Shown: positions 8,095-17,036, counted from the first letter of the stretch. The stretch: DNA of 40,262 nucleotides from Nocardiopsis sp. N85 (GCF_028882275.1 NZ_JARBUT010000008.1:1-40262); one strand, 5' to 3'. The notes: generated by a model from the letters alone, not told the origin. Numbers and translations are program-made.

Positions 8095-9109
8095 CCGTGT
8101 GCTCCTCGTCGTTGACCAGGGCGGTGGTCACCGCCAGGTCCTCGCGCAGTCCGGGCGACGCCAGATCCGTCCACCAGTGCTCGGGGACCCCGTCCGTGCC
8201 GATCCCGGCCCCGCGCACCAGCAGGCGCAGGGAGACCAGGGCGGTGGAGGGCAGCGACCGGACCGTGTGCCGGGGTCCCAGACCGCGCAGGGACAGCTCG
8301 ACGGGCAGTTCCTCCCGGACCAATCGGACCCGCGGGTCGGCGGCCAGCCGCTCCAGGACCCGGGGGTCCTCCCGGCGGTGCGGGTGGTAGGCCACGGGAC
8401 CCTCCGCGAGTTGGCGGTCCACCCACCCCAGGTACTCCGGTGCCCGGACCAGACCGTCGTTGACCAGGGCGGTGCCCAGGACGACCCGGTGTTCGACCGG
8501 GTGATCGTACTCGGGCAGGGAGCGCAGCAACGGGAAGTCGTGGCGCATCACCCGGATCCCGGCGGTGCTCGCCGCCGCCAACAGGTCGTCGGGCAGCGGG
8601 AGCATGGTGAAGACGGTGAGACGCCCCTCCTCCACCGCCCGGCGCAGGACGTGCCCGGCCGCGACGCCCAGTGCCAGCCGGCTCGGGGTGCGTCTCACCC
8701 GGGCGCGCAGCACGGGTTGCGCGGTGGACGAGGCCAGCAGCCGCAGCAGGTGCCAGACGGCCAGGCCGTCGTCGACCAGCACCAGGCGACAGCGGGGCGC
8801 CCGCAACAGCAACCGCTGCACCTGTCCGGAGAAGGCGTCGCCGATGACCCAGGTGAAGTCGGCGGTCTTGGGGCGGGTGGGACGCCGCGCGAGCGCGGCG
8901 GGCGGGGTGGCGGGGAAGAGGCCGCGCAGCGCGGCGTGGACGTCGCCGAGCCCGGCCGAGTCCTGACGCAGCAGGATGCAGCCCTGGGTGGACAGTCCGT
9001 GCGCCGCGTAGGCCTCCACGGCGGACAGGAACTGGAGCGGGGATTCCACCCACGCCGACCCGTGCCCTTCGAAGGCCCAGGGTACGTCCATGGGAAGAAT
9101 GGGGTTCAC
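8084..9109 (-). CDS. Bacterial sialyltransferase-like / polysialyltransferase family protein
   Basis: This protein of about 341 residues has the motifs shared by bacterial sialyltransferases of the GT38/GT52 type: an Asp-Asp-Gly motif (113-115, in LVLVDDGLA), a His-Pro motif (242-243, in AYHPHRRED) and a Ser-Thr pair (288-289, in LPSTALVS). It has an early SPLQFLSAVEAY block common at the start of these enzymes. It would transfer an activated nonulosonic acid onto a polymer from the cytosolic side. GTG 9109 is selected; ATG 9091 and an upstream TTG 9130 are possible, and none has a strong Shine-Dalgarno. It overlaps the DUF6716 relic by 11 bp. Because the neighbouring NeuA-like gene is broken, its donor sugar must come from elsewhere, or the gene is idle. 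The family call is good; the activity is uncertain. Confidence 0.7.
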   Translation of the reverse strand: MNPILPMDVPWAFEGHGSAWVESPLQFLSAVEAYAAHGLSTQGCILLRQDSAGLGDVHAALRGLFPATPPAALARRPTRPKTADFTWVIGDAFSGQVQRLLLRAPRCRLVLVDDGLAVWHLLRLLASSTAQPVLRARVRRTPSRLALGVAAGHVLRRAVEEGRLTVFTMLPLPDDLLAAASTAGIRVMRHDFPLLRSLPEYDHPVEHRVVLGTALVNDGLVRAPEYLGWVDRQLAEGPVAYHPHRREDPRVLERLAADPRVRLVREELPVELSLRGLGPRHTVRSLPSTALVSLRLLVRGAGIGTDGVPEHWWTDLASPGLREDLAVTTALVNDEEHTGGA

Positions 9110-9300
9110 GACGTGACTTTCTCGAATCAAGCAGACACGTGGGATCCCAGAGTACAGATCGGATGTAACGACCGGTGGACGAAGTGCCGCCCGTTCGGGA
9201 CGGTCTCCTCCGGTCGTTCCGGTCCTGCCCGGAACATCGGACTTCCGGGTTCCCCCTCACCCGGTCACCCCCGGTCGCCGTGTTCCCGCCAGGGGGACGA

Positions 9301-9333
9301 CCGGAGAACGGTGGGCCGGAGAACCGTCTCCGG
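9301..9333 (-). terminator. Hairpin downstream of the ROK kinase gene
   Basis: CCGGAG-A-ACGGT (9301-9312) pairs with ACCGT-CTCCGG (9323-9333) with one bulged base. It lies 60 bp beyond the stop of the ROK kinase on the minus strand and before the sialyltransferase-like gene, so it probably separates the two transcripts. Confidence 0.5.
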
Positions 9334-9392
9334 AGGTTCCGATATGACCACAGAGCCGCTCCCCGGGTCCGGGAGACACGTCGCGGTGCCGG

Positions 9393-10409
9393 TCAGCGGC
9401 GGCGGGAACGGCGCGTGATGCGGCGGCGGCGCGTCGGCAGCGCGTCGCGCGCCAGGTCGGCCGCGCCCACCAGACCGGCCTCGTTGCCCAGGGCCGCGGC
9501 CACCACCCGGGCCTCGGGCCGGTACCCCCGACCGGTCAGGCCGTGCTCGAACGCCTCCCGGGCGGGCCCGAGCAGCAGGTCCCCCGCCTCCGAGACTCCT
9601 CCGCCGACGACGAACAGCTCCGGGTCGAAGGCCGCCGCGAGGTCGGCCAGGCCCGCGCCCAGCCACTGGCCCGCCTCGCGCATCAGCTCCGTGCAGGCCC
9701 GGTCGCCCTTGCTCGCCAGCTCACTCACCAGCGGCCCGGTGATCCGCCGCACGTCCCCCTCGACCGCCTGGTGCAGGGCCCGGGCGACCGGCGACTCCGA
9801 CGTCACCAGCTCACGGGCCTCCCGGACGAGCGCGTTGCCGCTGGCGTACTGCTCCCAGCACCCCCGGTTGCCGCACTCGCACCGGTGCCCGCCCGGCACC
9901 ACCGTCATGTGGCCGAACTCACCGGCCAGCCCGTACCGGCCCCGGTACAGGCGACCGCCCAGGACGATCGCCCCGCCGATCCCGGTCCCGAGGTTGACCA
10001 CGACGACGTCGTCCACCCCTTGGGCCGCGCCGGAGCACACCTCCGCCCAGGCGGCGGCGTTGGCGTCGTTCTCCACCACCACGGGCAGTCCCAGGCGCGA
10101 CGACAGCGCCTCCCTCAGCGGTTCCTCCCGCCACGACAGGTGGGGGGCGAACAGCACGTTCGCGCGATGCTCGTCCACGAAGCCCGCGGCGCCCACCCCG
10201 ACCGCCCGCACCGGGTACTCGACGCGCAGGTCCTCCACCACCGACACGATCGTGTCCTCCACGACCGCCGGGCTCTTGCTGCGTTCGGGGGTCTCGGTGC
10301 GCACCCGGGCCAGCACCCGGCCGCCCGGCGCGACCACACCGGCGGCGACCTTCGTGCCGCCGATGTCCACGCCGATCGTCAAGGCGTGCCCGTACCGTGT
10401 CCGGCCCAT
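9393..10409 (-). CDS. ROK family sugar kinase (probable glucokinase)
   Basis: This 338-residue cytosolic kinase phosphorylates a hexose, most likely glucose, with ATP. It shows the first phosphate motif DIGGTK (15-20), the sugar-binding ENDANAAA (113-120), the second phosphate motif GTGIGGA (141-147), the GEFGHM block (163-168) with its sugar-contacting Glu and His, and the ROK zinc motif around Cys177, Cys179 and Cys184. All catalytic parts are present and no DNA-binding domain precedes them, so it is an enzyme and not a ROK repressor. The C-terminus ends in an Arg-rich tail. ATG 10409 follows GGGGGA. It lies about 90 bp after glmM, separated by a hairpin. N-acetylglucosamine or N-acetylmannosamine are alternative substrates. 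Confidence 0.88.
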   Translation of the reverse strand: MGRTRYGHALTIGVDIGGTKVAAGVVAPGGRVLARVRTETPERSKSPAVVEDTIVSVVEDLRVEYPVRAVGVGAAGFVDEHRANVLFAPHLSWREEPLREALSSRLGLPVVVENDANAAAWAEVCSGAAQGVDDVVVVNLGTGIGGAIVLGGRLYRGRYGLAGEFGHMTVVPGGHRCECGNRGCWEQYASGNALVREARELVTSESPVARALHQAVEGDVRRITGPLVSELASKGDRACTELMREAGQWLGAGLADLAAAFDPELFVVGGGVSEAGDLLLGPAREAFEHGLTGRGYRPEARVVAAALGNEAGLVGAADLARDALPTRRRRITRRSRRR

Positions 10410-10446
10410 CGTTCCCCCGATCGCTTCCGATCATCCGATCACGACG

Positions 10447-10479
10447 ACGCGCGCCCGGGTTCCGTACCCGAACGCGCGT
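10447..10479 (-). terminator. Hairpin downstream of glmM
   Basis: ACGCGCG (10447-10453) pairs with CGCGCGT (10473-10479), then after a 2x2 mismatch CGGGT (10456-10460) pairs with ACCCG (10466-10470). It lies 20 bp beyond the glmM stop on the minus strand and before the ROK kinase start. Confidence 0.55.
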
Positions 10480-10499
10480 GTCGATACCACTGCCACGCC

Positions 10500-11837
10500 T
10501 CAGCCGAGGGCCGAGCGCACCACCCCGGCCAGACGTTCGGCCACCGCGGTGGCCTGTGCCTGTTCGGGCGCCTCCACCATGACCCGGACCTTGGGCTCGG
10601 TGCCGCTGGGGCGGATGAGCACCCGGCCGGTGTCCCCGAGTTCGGCCTCGGCGGCGCGCACCGCCGCCCACAGCTCCTCGGAGCCGGCCGCCTTGGACCT
10701 GTCCACGTCCGGAACGTTGATGAGCACCTGCGGCAGCCGGGTCATCACCTTGGCCAGCTCCGCCAGCCCCTGGCCGCGGTGCGCCATGGCGGCCAGCAGG
10801 TGCAGAGCGGTGAGCACACCGTCGCCGGTGGTGGCGTGGTCCAGCAGGATGACGTGGCCGGACTGTTCACCGCCCAGGTTGAAGCCGCCGCGCCTCATCT
10901 CCTCCAGCACGTACCGGTCGCCCACCCCGGTCTCCGTCACGGTGATGCCCTCGCGCTCCATGGCCAGTTTCAGGCCGAGGTTGGACATCACGGTGACCAC
11001 GAGGGTGTCCTCGGCCAGCCGCTTCTCCTCCTTGGCCTCGACCGCCAGGATCGCGAGGATGTGGTCGCCGTCCACGACGTTGCCGCCGGCGTCCACCGCC
11101 AGGCAGCGGTCCGCGTCGCCGTCATTGGCGATGCCCGCGTCCGCTCCGTGCAGCCGCACCGTCTCCTGGAGCACCTCCAGGTGGGTGGAGCCGCACCCCT
11201 CGTTGATGTTGTGACCGTCGGGCGCGTCACCGATCGTGATGACCTCGGCGCCCGCCCGGCGCAACACGTCCGGCGCCACCGTGGCGGAGGCGCCGTTGGC
11301 GCAGTCCAAGACGACCTTGAGCCCGCGGAGGCCGTGCGGGGCCGAGGCGAGGACGTGATCGATGTAGCGCTCGCCGCCGCCGGTGGCGTCGGTGACCCTG
11401 CCCACCGCCACGCCCACCGCCGGGGTGGAGGGCACGCCCAACAGACCCTCGATCTCGTCTTCGAGCGCGTCCTCCAGTTTGTGACCGCCCCGGGCGAAGA
11501 ACTTGATGCCGTTGTCCGGAGCCGGGTTGTGGCTGGCGGAGAGCATCACGCCGAAGTCGGCGTCGAGGTCACCGGTGAGGAAGGCCACAGCGGGGGTGGG
11601 CAGCACGCCCACGCGCACCACGTCCACTCCCGTGCTCGCCAACCCCGCCACCACCGCGGCCTCCAGGAACTCACCGGAGGCGCGCGGGTCCCGACCCACG
11701 ACGGCCTTGGGCCGGCGGCCCTCGATGCCCGCGGCGAGCACCCTCGCCGCGGCTATGGACAGCTCAAGGGCGAGCGTGGCGGTCAGGTCGCGACCGGCGA
11801 CCCCTCGTACACCATCTGTACCGAACAGCCGTCCCAC
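10500..11837 (-). CDS. glmM: Phosphoglucosamine mutase
   Basis: GlmM converts glucosamine-6-phosphate to glucosamine-1-phosphate, the step before UDP-N-acetylglucosamine for peptidoglycan. The 445-residue protein has the opening LFGTDGVRG, the phosphoserine loop SASHNP (catalytic Ser102), the magnesium loop DGDADR (239-244), and the phosphate-binding [15 protein letters not shown] near the C-terminus. Length and motif order are standard. It follows rpsI on the same strand, a conserved actinobacterial order, but a strong terminator at 11921-11960 separates them. The ROK sugar kinase downstream is also in sugar-phosphate metabolism. Confidence 0.97.
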   Translation of the reverse strand: MGRLFGTDGVRGVAGRDLTATLALELSIAAARVLAAGIEGRRPKAVVGRDPRASGEFLEAAVVAGLASTGVDVVRVGVLPTPAVAFLTGDLDADFGVMLSASHNPAPDNGIKFFARGGHKLEDALEDEIEGLLGVPSTPAVGVAVGRVTDATGGGERYIDHVLASAPHGLRGLKVVLDCANGASATVAPDVLRRAGAEVITIGDAPDGHNINEGCGSTHLEVLQETVRLHGADAGIANDGDADRCLAVDAGGNVVDGDHILAILAVEAKEEKRLAEDTLVVTVMSNLGLKLAMEREGITVTETGVGDRYVLEEMRRGGFNLGGEQSGHVILLDHATTGDGVLTALHLLAAMAHRGQGLAELAKVMTRLPQVLINVPDVDRSKAAGSEELWAAVRAAEAELGDTGRVLIRPSGTEPKVRVMVEAPEQAQATAVAERLAGVVRSALG

Positions 11838-11920
11838 GGGCGACAGCCCCTTTCAGCGGTGGCGCCGCGTCCGGCGCCGTGGAGTTCAGTGTGACCGACA
11901 AGCCACGCGAAATGGAAAAA

Positions 11921-11960
11921 CCCGTACGCCGTCCCCGTGTTGGCGGGGACGACGTACGGG
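11921..11960 (-). terminator. Rho-independent terminator after rpsI
   Basis: Arms 11921-11936 and 11945-11960 pair over 16 positions with one mismatch around an 8-nt loop. On the minus strand the hairpin is followed directly by TTTTT (plus-strand AAAAA at 11916-11920). This is a textbook intrinsic terminator, with a U-tract that most hairpins in this window lack, placed about 37 bp beyond the rpsI stop. Confidence 0.9.
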
Positions 11961-11996
11961 TCGAAGCTCAGCCGAGCGCGAGCCGGCGCATGAGCC

Positions 11997-12506
11997 TTAG
12001 CGCTTGGAGAACTGCGGCGCCTTGCGGGCCTTCTTGAGACCGGCCTTCTTACGCTCCACCTCACGGGCGTCGCGGGTCAGGAAACCGGCCTTCTTCAGGG
12101 TCGGGCGGTTGTTCTCCGGGTCCAGGGACGCCAGGGCGCGGGCGATACCGTGCCGCAGAGCGCCGGCCTGACCACTGGGGCCGCCACCGTTCATCCGGGC
12201 GAAGACGTCATAGGCGCCGTCGAACCCGAGGGAGACGAAGGGCTCCTTGATGGTCTGCTGGTGGACCTTGTCCGGGAAGTAGACCTCAAGCGGCTTGCCG
12301 TTGATCTTCCACTCACCCGAGCCGGGCGCGATGCGCACGCGGGCGATGGCGGTCTTACGGCGGCCGGTGCCGGCGCTGGGGCCGGAGGCGGTCGGCACGT
12401 AGGCCGCGACCGTCTCGTCGGACTCGCTCGTGTACTCGGAGGGGAATTCCTCCGGGTTCTCGACGTACTCCTGCTCGGTCTCTTCGATACCGGTGGGCTC
12501 GACCAC
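11997..12506 (-). CDS. rpsI: 30S ribosomal protein S9
   Basis: S9 is a small-subunit head protein whose C-terminal tail reaches the P site. The core from about residue 48 starts [14 protein letters not shown] and ends in the conserved basic [12 protein letters not shown], whose last residues contact P-site tRNA. Residues 1-45 are an acidic, Glu-rich extension absent from short bacterial forms, bringing the length to 169. GTG 12506 follows AGGAGAACC. It is the second gene of the rplM-rpsI operon, 37 bp after rplM, and ends at the strong terminator. Confidence 0.97.
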   Translation of the reverse strand: MVEPTGIEETEQEYVENPEEFPSEYTSESDETVAAYVPTASGPSAGTGRRKTAIARVRIAPGSGEWKINGKPLEVYFPDKVHQQTIKEPFVSLGFDGAYDVFARMNGGGPSGQAGALRHGIARALASLDPENNRPTLKKAGFLTRDAREVERKKAGLKKARKAPQFSKR

Positions 12507-12543
12507 GGTTCTCCTCGTGTTTTCTGTGAAGTCTCGCGAACGC

Positions 12544-12993
12544 CTAGGCGGGCTGCTCGATCTTGATGATTTCGAACGGAACCGGCTGCTGGGCCTGGTG
12601 CGGGTGCTCCGAACCGGCGTAGACCTTGAGCTTCTTCGCCATCTGGCGGCCGAGAGAGCCCTTGGGCAGCATGCCCTTGACGGCCTTCTCGATGGCCCGC
12701 TCGGGGTTCTTCTCCAGCAGCTCGGCGTAGCCGACGGAACGCAGACCGCCGGGGTAACCGGAGTGCCGGTAGGCCCGCTTCTGCTCCAGCTTCTTGCCGG
12801 TGAGGGCGACCTTGTCGGCGTTCACGACGATCACGAAGTCGCCGGTGTCGATGTGGGGCGCGTAGTACGGCTTGTGCTTGCCCCGAAGGAGCGTGGCAAC
12901 CTGGCTCGCCATACGCCCGAGCACGAGATCGGTAGCGTCGACAACGTGCCACTGACGCTGGACATCGGTCGGTTTGGGGCTGTAGGTGCGCAC
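12544..12993 (-). CDS. rplM: 50S ribosomal protein L13
   Basis: L13 is an early-assembling large-subunit protein. The 149-residue sequence has the family core [18 protein letters not shown], the [12 protein letters not shown] block, and the [12 protein letters not shown] motif. The start is GTG 12993, fixing the conserved MRTYSPKP N-terminus; longer readings upstream cross the leader. It heads the rplM-rpsI operon from the promoter at 13214-13242. Confidence 0.97.
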   Translation of the reverse strand: MRTYSPKPTDVQRQWHVVDATDLVLGRMASQVATLLRGKHKPYYAPHIDTGDFVIVVNADKVALTGKKLEQKRAYRHSGYPGGLRSVGYAELLEKNPERAIEKAVKGMLPKGSLGRQMAKKLKVYAGSEHPHQAQQPVPFEIIKIEQPA

Positions 12994-13207
12994 GATCGTT
13001 TGCCTTCGCTCTTCAGTCGGCTGCCCCATCCCCCTGGTTCGGGATGGTGGACTCGTATACGAAACACGCCCGCGGGCGCGGGGTGTTTGGCCGGACGTCC
13101 CGTGCCACTTCTTCAGGACGGTCCGGTGGTGAGTGCGCAGACGATGGTGCGTGGATCGGCACCCGATCCGTACTCGTATCGGGGCCCACGGCAACTCAAG
13201 CGCACGA
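12994..13207 (-). promoter_or_regulatory. 5' leader of the rplM-rpsI transcript
   Basis: From the predicted start near 13207 to the rplM GTG there are about 210 untranslated bases. It can form at least two hairpins near the gene: 13026-13032 with 13041-13047 (7 bp), and the palindrome GCCCGCGGGC at 13068-13077. In Firmicutes L13 controls its own operon through a leader. Whether this unrelated-looking leader does the same is inference. Confidence 0.4.
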
Positions 13208-13213
13208 CGGAAT

Positions 13214-13242
13214 ATCCTACTGGCCACCATAGCGCAGGTCAA
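13214..13242 (-). promoter_or_regulatory. rplM-rpsI promoter
   Basis: On the minus strand TTGACC (13242-13237) and TAGGAT (13219-13214) are separated by exactly 17 bp. This fits the main actinobacterial sigma factor consensus TTGAC(A/C)-N17/18-TAGnnT well. It lies in AT-richer DNA upstream of rplM and between rplM and a divergent gene. Confidence 0.8.
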
Positions 13243-13515
13243 AGCCAGCGGCGGGGCAGACCGGCAGGACCACGCTCGGCGGGGAAAGCGCCGGCACGGG
13301 GTCACATCCGTGACCTCTCCGTCTTTCATTATGCCCGTTGCGTGGAGTGCTTCGTCCTGTCCGCGCCCCCATATTGGCTACCCTTGCACCGAAAGGCCGG
13401 TCTCCGCCCGGAACGACGGGCGCCGACGAGACGCCCGTCACCCCGGTAAGCCAGTGGAAACAACGCGGGCACGGGCTTTGGTCCAGTCCCACCCCCAACG
13501 CCTCCGGAGACTCCC

Positions 13516-15228
13516 ATCAGCACCCATCCGAACCCGCCACAGTACGGTCCCGACGGGCCGGAGTCCGGTGACGGCCAAGACCTGCTCGGTTCCCCGCCCG
13601 CACATTCCCAGTACCCGTCCGGCCCCCAGCAGCCGCACGGCGCGCCCGGCCAGCCCTTCCCCCCGCACGGACTCCCCCCGGGGCCGCAGGCACAGCCGCA
13701 GAGCGCCCCATTCGCCCAGAGCGGCCCGCAACAGGGCCAGCCGGGCCATTATCCCCTCGGGGCCCCCCAGGCGCCCTCGGTACCGCAGGCGCAGCCGCAG
13801 GGCCTTCCCGGGGCCCCGGCGCCCTCGGATCCCGGCCCTTCCCCGTACGGCGGTCCCACCGGCGGGCAGCCGGTCCCGCCGGTCCGGTACCAGCCCGCCC
13901 CCCTGCCGCCCGGTCGACCCCAGGGCGGTCCCCTTCCCCCCACCCAGACCCAGGGCGGCCCCCTTCCCCCGGTTCCCCCGGGACGACCGCAGGGCGGACC
14001 GTTCCCCCCGGGACCGCCCCAGATGCCCCCGGGACAGACGCAGGGCGGACCGTTCCCTCCGGGAGCGCAGCCCGGCGCTCCGATGCCGCCCGGCCCTCAG
14101 CACCCCCCGTACGCGCAGCCGACCGGCGGCCAGCCGTCGATGGCACCGCGCCCGACCGGCCACCAGGCGGCCCCCATGGGCCCGGGTGTGACCGCCCCGC
14201 ACGGGGTTCCCGGCCAGATCCCGGGGCAACCGCCCCAGGCACCGCCGCCGCCCTATGCCGCCCCCACCGGCGGCCGGCCGTCGATGGCACCGCAGCCGGG
14301 CGCTCCGATGGCACCGCAGCCGGGCGCTCCGATGGGACCGCCGCCCGGCGCGATCCCCCCGGGACCGCCCGCGCCGGTGGCCCCCGAGCCGGTCTTCCCG
14401 GACGACGCGATGGGCGCCACCCAGCACATCCACGCCGTCCCGGCGATGGGCCGCGGCGACAGCCGCCCGATGTTCCGGGACGAGGTCCCCGAGGACGCCG
14501 GCGCGGACACGGCCCAGTTCGACGTCCGGGCGGTGAACGACTACGACGGCTACGAGGATGACGGGTACGACGACGGGTACGACGGCTCGGGGGCCAAACG
14601 CCGCAAGGCCCTGATGATCGGCGGGTTCGTCGCCGCGACCGTCATCGCGGCCGGCGGGATGTTCTTCCTCGCCAGCGGCGGCCTGGGCTCCGACGGCGAG
14701 GGCAACGCCACCACGGTCGCCACCGAGGAGGACGACCCGGGGGCGCTGTCCGTCGAGGGCCTCTTCCCCGAGACCTTGGAGCTCGACGGCCACGGGTCCT
14801 TCACCCGTGTAGCCGTGAACGACGAGGAGGACTGCTCCGTCGGCGCCCACGGCGACTACGGCACGGTGCTCGCCGACAACGGCTGCCGCCAGCTGATCCG
14901 CGCCTCCTACCTGAGCGAGGACGAGGGCCGGGCCGTCACCATCGGCATCGCCGCGATGTCCGATGAGGAGAACGCCGCCACGGCCCTGGACGCGCAGAAG
15001 CTGGAGGACTCCCAGTGGTTCGCCGGCCTGGCCGGCGACGAGGGCACCCCCGCCGAGCGCCTGGGCTACGCGGGCGGCCACGGCAGCGGCGGCCAGTGGG
15101 GCCGCTACCTGCTCTTCTCCCTGGCCACCAACAGCGATGGCGGTCAGGAGGACGCCGACGGGCTGGCCCCCGTCAGCGAGGGCTTCCTGGAGGAGGCCTA
15201 CGAGCGGCTGTCGGAGGACCGCGGCTGA
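13516..15228 (+). CDS. Pro/Gln-rich single-pass membrane protein, apparent ATC start
   Basis: The open frame of about 570 codons has three parts: a Pro/Gln/Gly-rich cytosolic region (about 1-330), an acidic stretch and a KRRK stop-transfer flank, then one membrane helix at about 366-387. The last 180 residues are outside the cell, with two cysteines (about 440 and 457) likely to form a disulfide. I know no functional name for it. The start is unusual: in frame after the stop at 13447-13449 there is no ATG, GTG or TTG until ATG 14023. The frame is nevertheless fully coding from 13516, where ATC follows GGAG (13506-13509) with a 6-nt spacer and reads ISTHPNPPQYGP. I therefore place the start at ATC 13516. 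A sequencing error or a base change in the start codon is the main alternative. It is divergent from rplM and ends at a strong hairpin. Confidence 0.75.
   Translation: MSTHPNPPQYGPDGPESGDGQDLLGSPPAHSQYPSGPQQPHGAPGQPFPPHGLPPGPQAQPQSAPFAQSGPQQGQPGHYPLGAPQAPSVPQAQPQGLPGAPAPSDPGPSPYGGPTGGQPVPPVRYQPAPLPPGRPQGGPLPPTQTQGGPLPPVPPGRPQGGPFPPGPPQMPPGQTQGGPFPPGAQPGAPMPPGPQHPPYAQPTGGQPSMAPRPTGHQAAPMGPGVTAPHGVPGQIPGQPPQAPPPPYAAPTGGRPSMAPQPGAPMAPQPGAPMGPPPGAIPPGPPAPVAPEPVFPDDAMGATQHIHAVPAMGRGDSRPMFRDEVPEDAGADTAQFDVRAVNDYDGYEDDGYDDGYDGSGAKRRKALMIGGFVAATVIAAGGMFFLASGGLGSDGEGNATTVATEEDDPGALSVEGLFPETLELDGHGSFTRVAVNDEEDCSVGAHGDYGTVLADNGCRQLIRASYLSEDEGRAVTIGIAAMSDEENAATALDAQKLEDSQWFAGLAGDEGTPAERLGYAGGHGSGGQWGRYLLFSLATNSDGGQEDADGLAPVSEGFLEEAYERLSEDRG
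14287..14334 (+). repeat. 24-bp tandem duplication in the Pro-rich region
   Basis: Two identical 24-bp units (14287-14310 and 14311-14334) each encode APQPGAPM inside the Pro/Gln-rich membrane protein. Similar QGGPFPPG and GRPQGGP units recur upstream, so the region seems to grow and shrink by slippage. Confidence 0.8.
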
Positions 15229-15241
15229 TCCACCCCGACCG

Positions 15242-15279
15242 CAGAGAAGGGGGCGTCCGTTCGGACGCCCCCTTCTCTG
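15242..15279 (+). terminator. 17-bp perfect hairpin after the Pro-rich gene
   Basis: Arms 15242-15258 and 15263-15279 are perfect reverse complements around GTTC. It starts 14 bp after the TGA of the plus-strand gene. The 220 bases between it and the truA stop hold no gene I can support. Confidence 0.85.
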
Positions 15280-15498
15280 TCGGATCGCTCCTGCGGCTCG
15301 GGGCCTCCCGTCGGCCGCCACCCGTGGGAGGCGGGCCCTCCACCGACGGTGTCGCCGCGACCGGCCGCCCGAGGAACGGGAAGGGGGCCGAAGGCACGGC
15401 GACCGCCACGCCGGCGCCCCCACGGCCGGTGGTCCTTCCGAGGACGTCTTCTCCGCCGGCCCCCGAACCCCGCGTGCGCCCTCGCGCCCCTATCGCCC

Positions 15499-16359
15499 CT
15501 ATCCGGCGTGTCCGGGACAGGGCAGCTCGCGGACCCGGCGGGTCGCGGCCGCGCGGACGGCCAGCTCCTCGTCGGCGGGGTAGCGCACCTCCTCCAGGCT
15601 CAACCCCTGGGGGCCCACCACGTGCACCGCCGGATCGCGCACCCCGGCTCCCAGCACCTCGGCCGGCCAGCCGACGTCACGGCGTCCGTCGCCGACCGCC
15701 AGCAGCGAGCCGACCAGCGCGCGGACCATGTTGTGGCAGAAGGCGTCGGCCTGGATCGTGCCGTGCACCAGGTGCTCGTCGACGCGGGTCCACTCCAGTC
15801 GCAGGAGTTCCCGGATCGTCGTGGCGCCCTCCCGCCTCTTGCAGAAGGCCGCGAAGTCGTGCTCGCCGCGCAGCCGCGCGGCGGCCGCGTTCATCCGGTC
15901 CACGTCCAGCCGGTTCTTGTGCCACAGCACGTCCCGACGCAGCAGCGGGTCCACCCCGTGAGGCGCGTCGCCGACCCGGTAGAGGTAACGACGGAACAGC
16001 GGTGAGAAACGGGCGTCGAACCCGGGCGGCGCGGGACGGGCGTCGGCCACCCGCACATCGGGCGGCAGCACCCCGGCCAGCCGACGCAGGACCCGCTCGC
16101 CTTCGCGCTCCCACGTCCCCACGGGGACGTCGGCCTGGGCGACCTGCCCCCGGGCGTGCACGCCGGCGTCGGTGCGCCCGGCGCACGTCAACGACACCTC
16201 GGGCAGGCGCAGCACCCGGGCCAGGGCGGACTCCAGTTCGCCCTGTACGGTGCGCCGGTTCGGCTGCACCGCCCACCCGGAGAAGTCCGTGCCGTCGTAG
16301 GCCACGTCGAACCGGATCCGCATCGTCGGCTCCGGTACCTCGTTCATCTCATCCGTCAC
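15499..16359 (-). CDS. truA: tRNA pseudouridine(38-40) synthase
   Basis: TruA changes uridines 38-40 of tRNA anticodon arms to pseudouridine. The protein has the opening [16 protein letters not shown], the catalytic motif [11 protein letters not shown] (Asp64 on the 286-residue reading), the RRYLYR strand, and the late block [15 protein letters not shown]. The start given is GTG 16359. ATG 16323, which has GGAG six bases upstream and opens directly with [11 protein letters not shown], is equally plausible. It follows rplQ on the same strand, a conserved actinobacterial arrangement, but a hairpin lies between them. Confidence 0.95.
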   Translation of the reverse strand: MTDEMNEVPEPTMRIRFDVAYDGTDFSGWAVQPNRRTVQGELESALARVLRLPEVSLTCAGRTDAGVHARGQVAQADVPVGTWEREGERVLRRLAGVLPPDVRVADARPAPPGFDARFSPLFRRYLYRVGDAPHGVDPLLRRDVLWHKNRLDVDRMNAAAARLRGEHDFAAFCKRREGATTIRELLRLEWTRVDEHLVHGTIQADAFCHNMVRALVGSLLAVGDGRRDVGWPAEVLGAGVRDPAVHVVGPQGLSLEEVRYPADEELAVRAAATRRVRELPCPGHAG

Positions 16360-16392
16360 ATCGGTCCCATCGACGAGGGGCGGGAGGAAACA

Positions 16393-16426
16393 CGAGTGCC
16401 CGACCCCCCTCGGGATCGGGCACTCG
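16393..16426 (-). terminator. Hairpin between rplQ and truA
   Basis: CGAGTGCCCGA (16393-16403) pairs with TCGGGCACTCG (16416-16426), an 11-bp stem with a C/G-rich loop that can extend it. It lies about 50 bp beyond the rplQ stop on the minus strand, and would end or reduce alpha-block transcription before truA. Confidence 0.65.
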
Positions 16427-16473
16427 ATCGATCGGCGCGCACCCGGGGTGCCCCCGTGTGCCTCACGGCCGAT

Positions 16474-16971
16474 CTACTTGCTCTCGGAGCTCTCCTCGGC
16501 CGGGGCCTCGGCGGCCTCGGTGGCCTCCGTGGTCTCCTCGGCCTCGGCCTTGGTCTCCTCGGCCTTGGTCTCCTCGACCGGCTCGGCCGGAGCGGCGGCG
16601 GCCGGCTTCGGGGCCAGGGCCTCGACCAGCTCGATGATCGCCATGGGGGCGTTGTCGCCCTTGCGCGGACCGATCTTGGTGATACGGGTGTAGCCACCGG
16701 GACGGTTCTCGTAGCGCGGGCCGATCTCGGTGAAGAGCTCGTGCACCACGGACTTGTCCGTGATCTTGGTCAGCACCTGACGGCGGGCGTGCAGGTCACC
16801 GCGCTTGCCCAGGGTGATCAGCTTCTCCGCGTAGGGGCGCAGGCGCTTGGCCTTGGCCTCGGTGGTGCGAATGCGACCGTGCTGGAACAGCGAGGTGGCG
16901 AGGTTCGCCAGGATGTGCCGCTCGTGAGCGGGCCCGGAACCCAGACGGGCGCCCTTGGTAGGCGTGGGCAT
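16474..16971 (-). CDS. rplQ: 50S ribosomal protein L17
   Basis: L17 sits near the peptide exit tunnel of the large subunit. Residues 1-118 form the standard core, opening [20 protein letters not shown] and including the GGYTRI motif. Residues 121-165 are a low-complexity tail of Ala, Glu, Lys and Pro, longer than in E. coli but usual in actinobacteria. It is the last ribosomal-protein gene of the alpha block, 65 bp after rpoA. Confidence 0.97.
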   Translation of the reverse strand: MPTPTKGARLGSGPAHERHILANLATSLFQHGRIRTTEAKAKRLRPYAEKLITLGKRGDLHARRQVLTKITDKSVVHELFTEIGPRYENRPGGYTRITKIGPRKGDNAPMAIIELVEALAPKPAAAAPAEPVEETKAEETKAEAEETTEATEAAEAPAEESSESK

Positions 16972-17036
16972 GGTGTCGTTCTCCTAGTGATGCGGTCCAC
17001 GGCCGCACTCGGCCGGGGACCATGGGGCGACGAAGG

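Noticed and set aside
14023..15228. Taking ATG 14023 as the start of the Pro-rich gene.
   Set aside because: No Shine-Dalgarno is evident there, and the same frame upstream has strong coding character for 169 codons with matching Pro/Gln/Gly composition.
13438..15423. A 661-codon minus-strand frame opposite the Pro-rich gene.
   Set aside because: It is the antisense of Pro/Gln codons in GC-rich DNA, with no family-like sequence and no Shine-Dalgarno; it also crosses the hairpin at 15242-15279.
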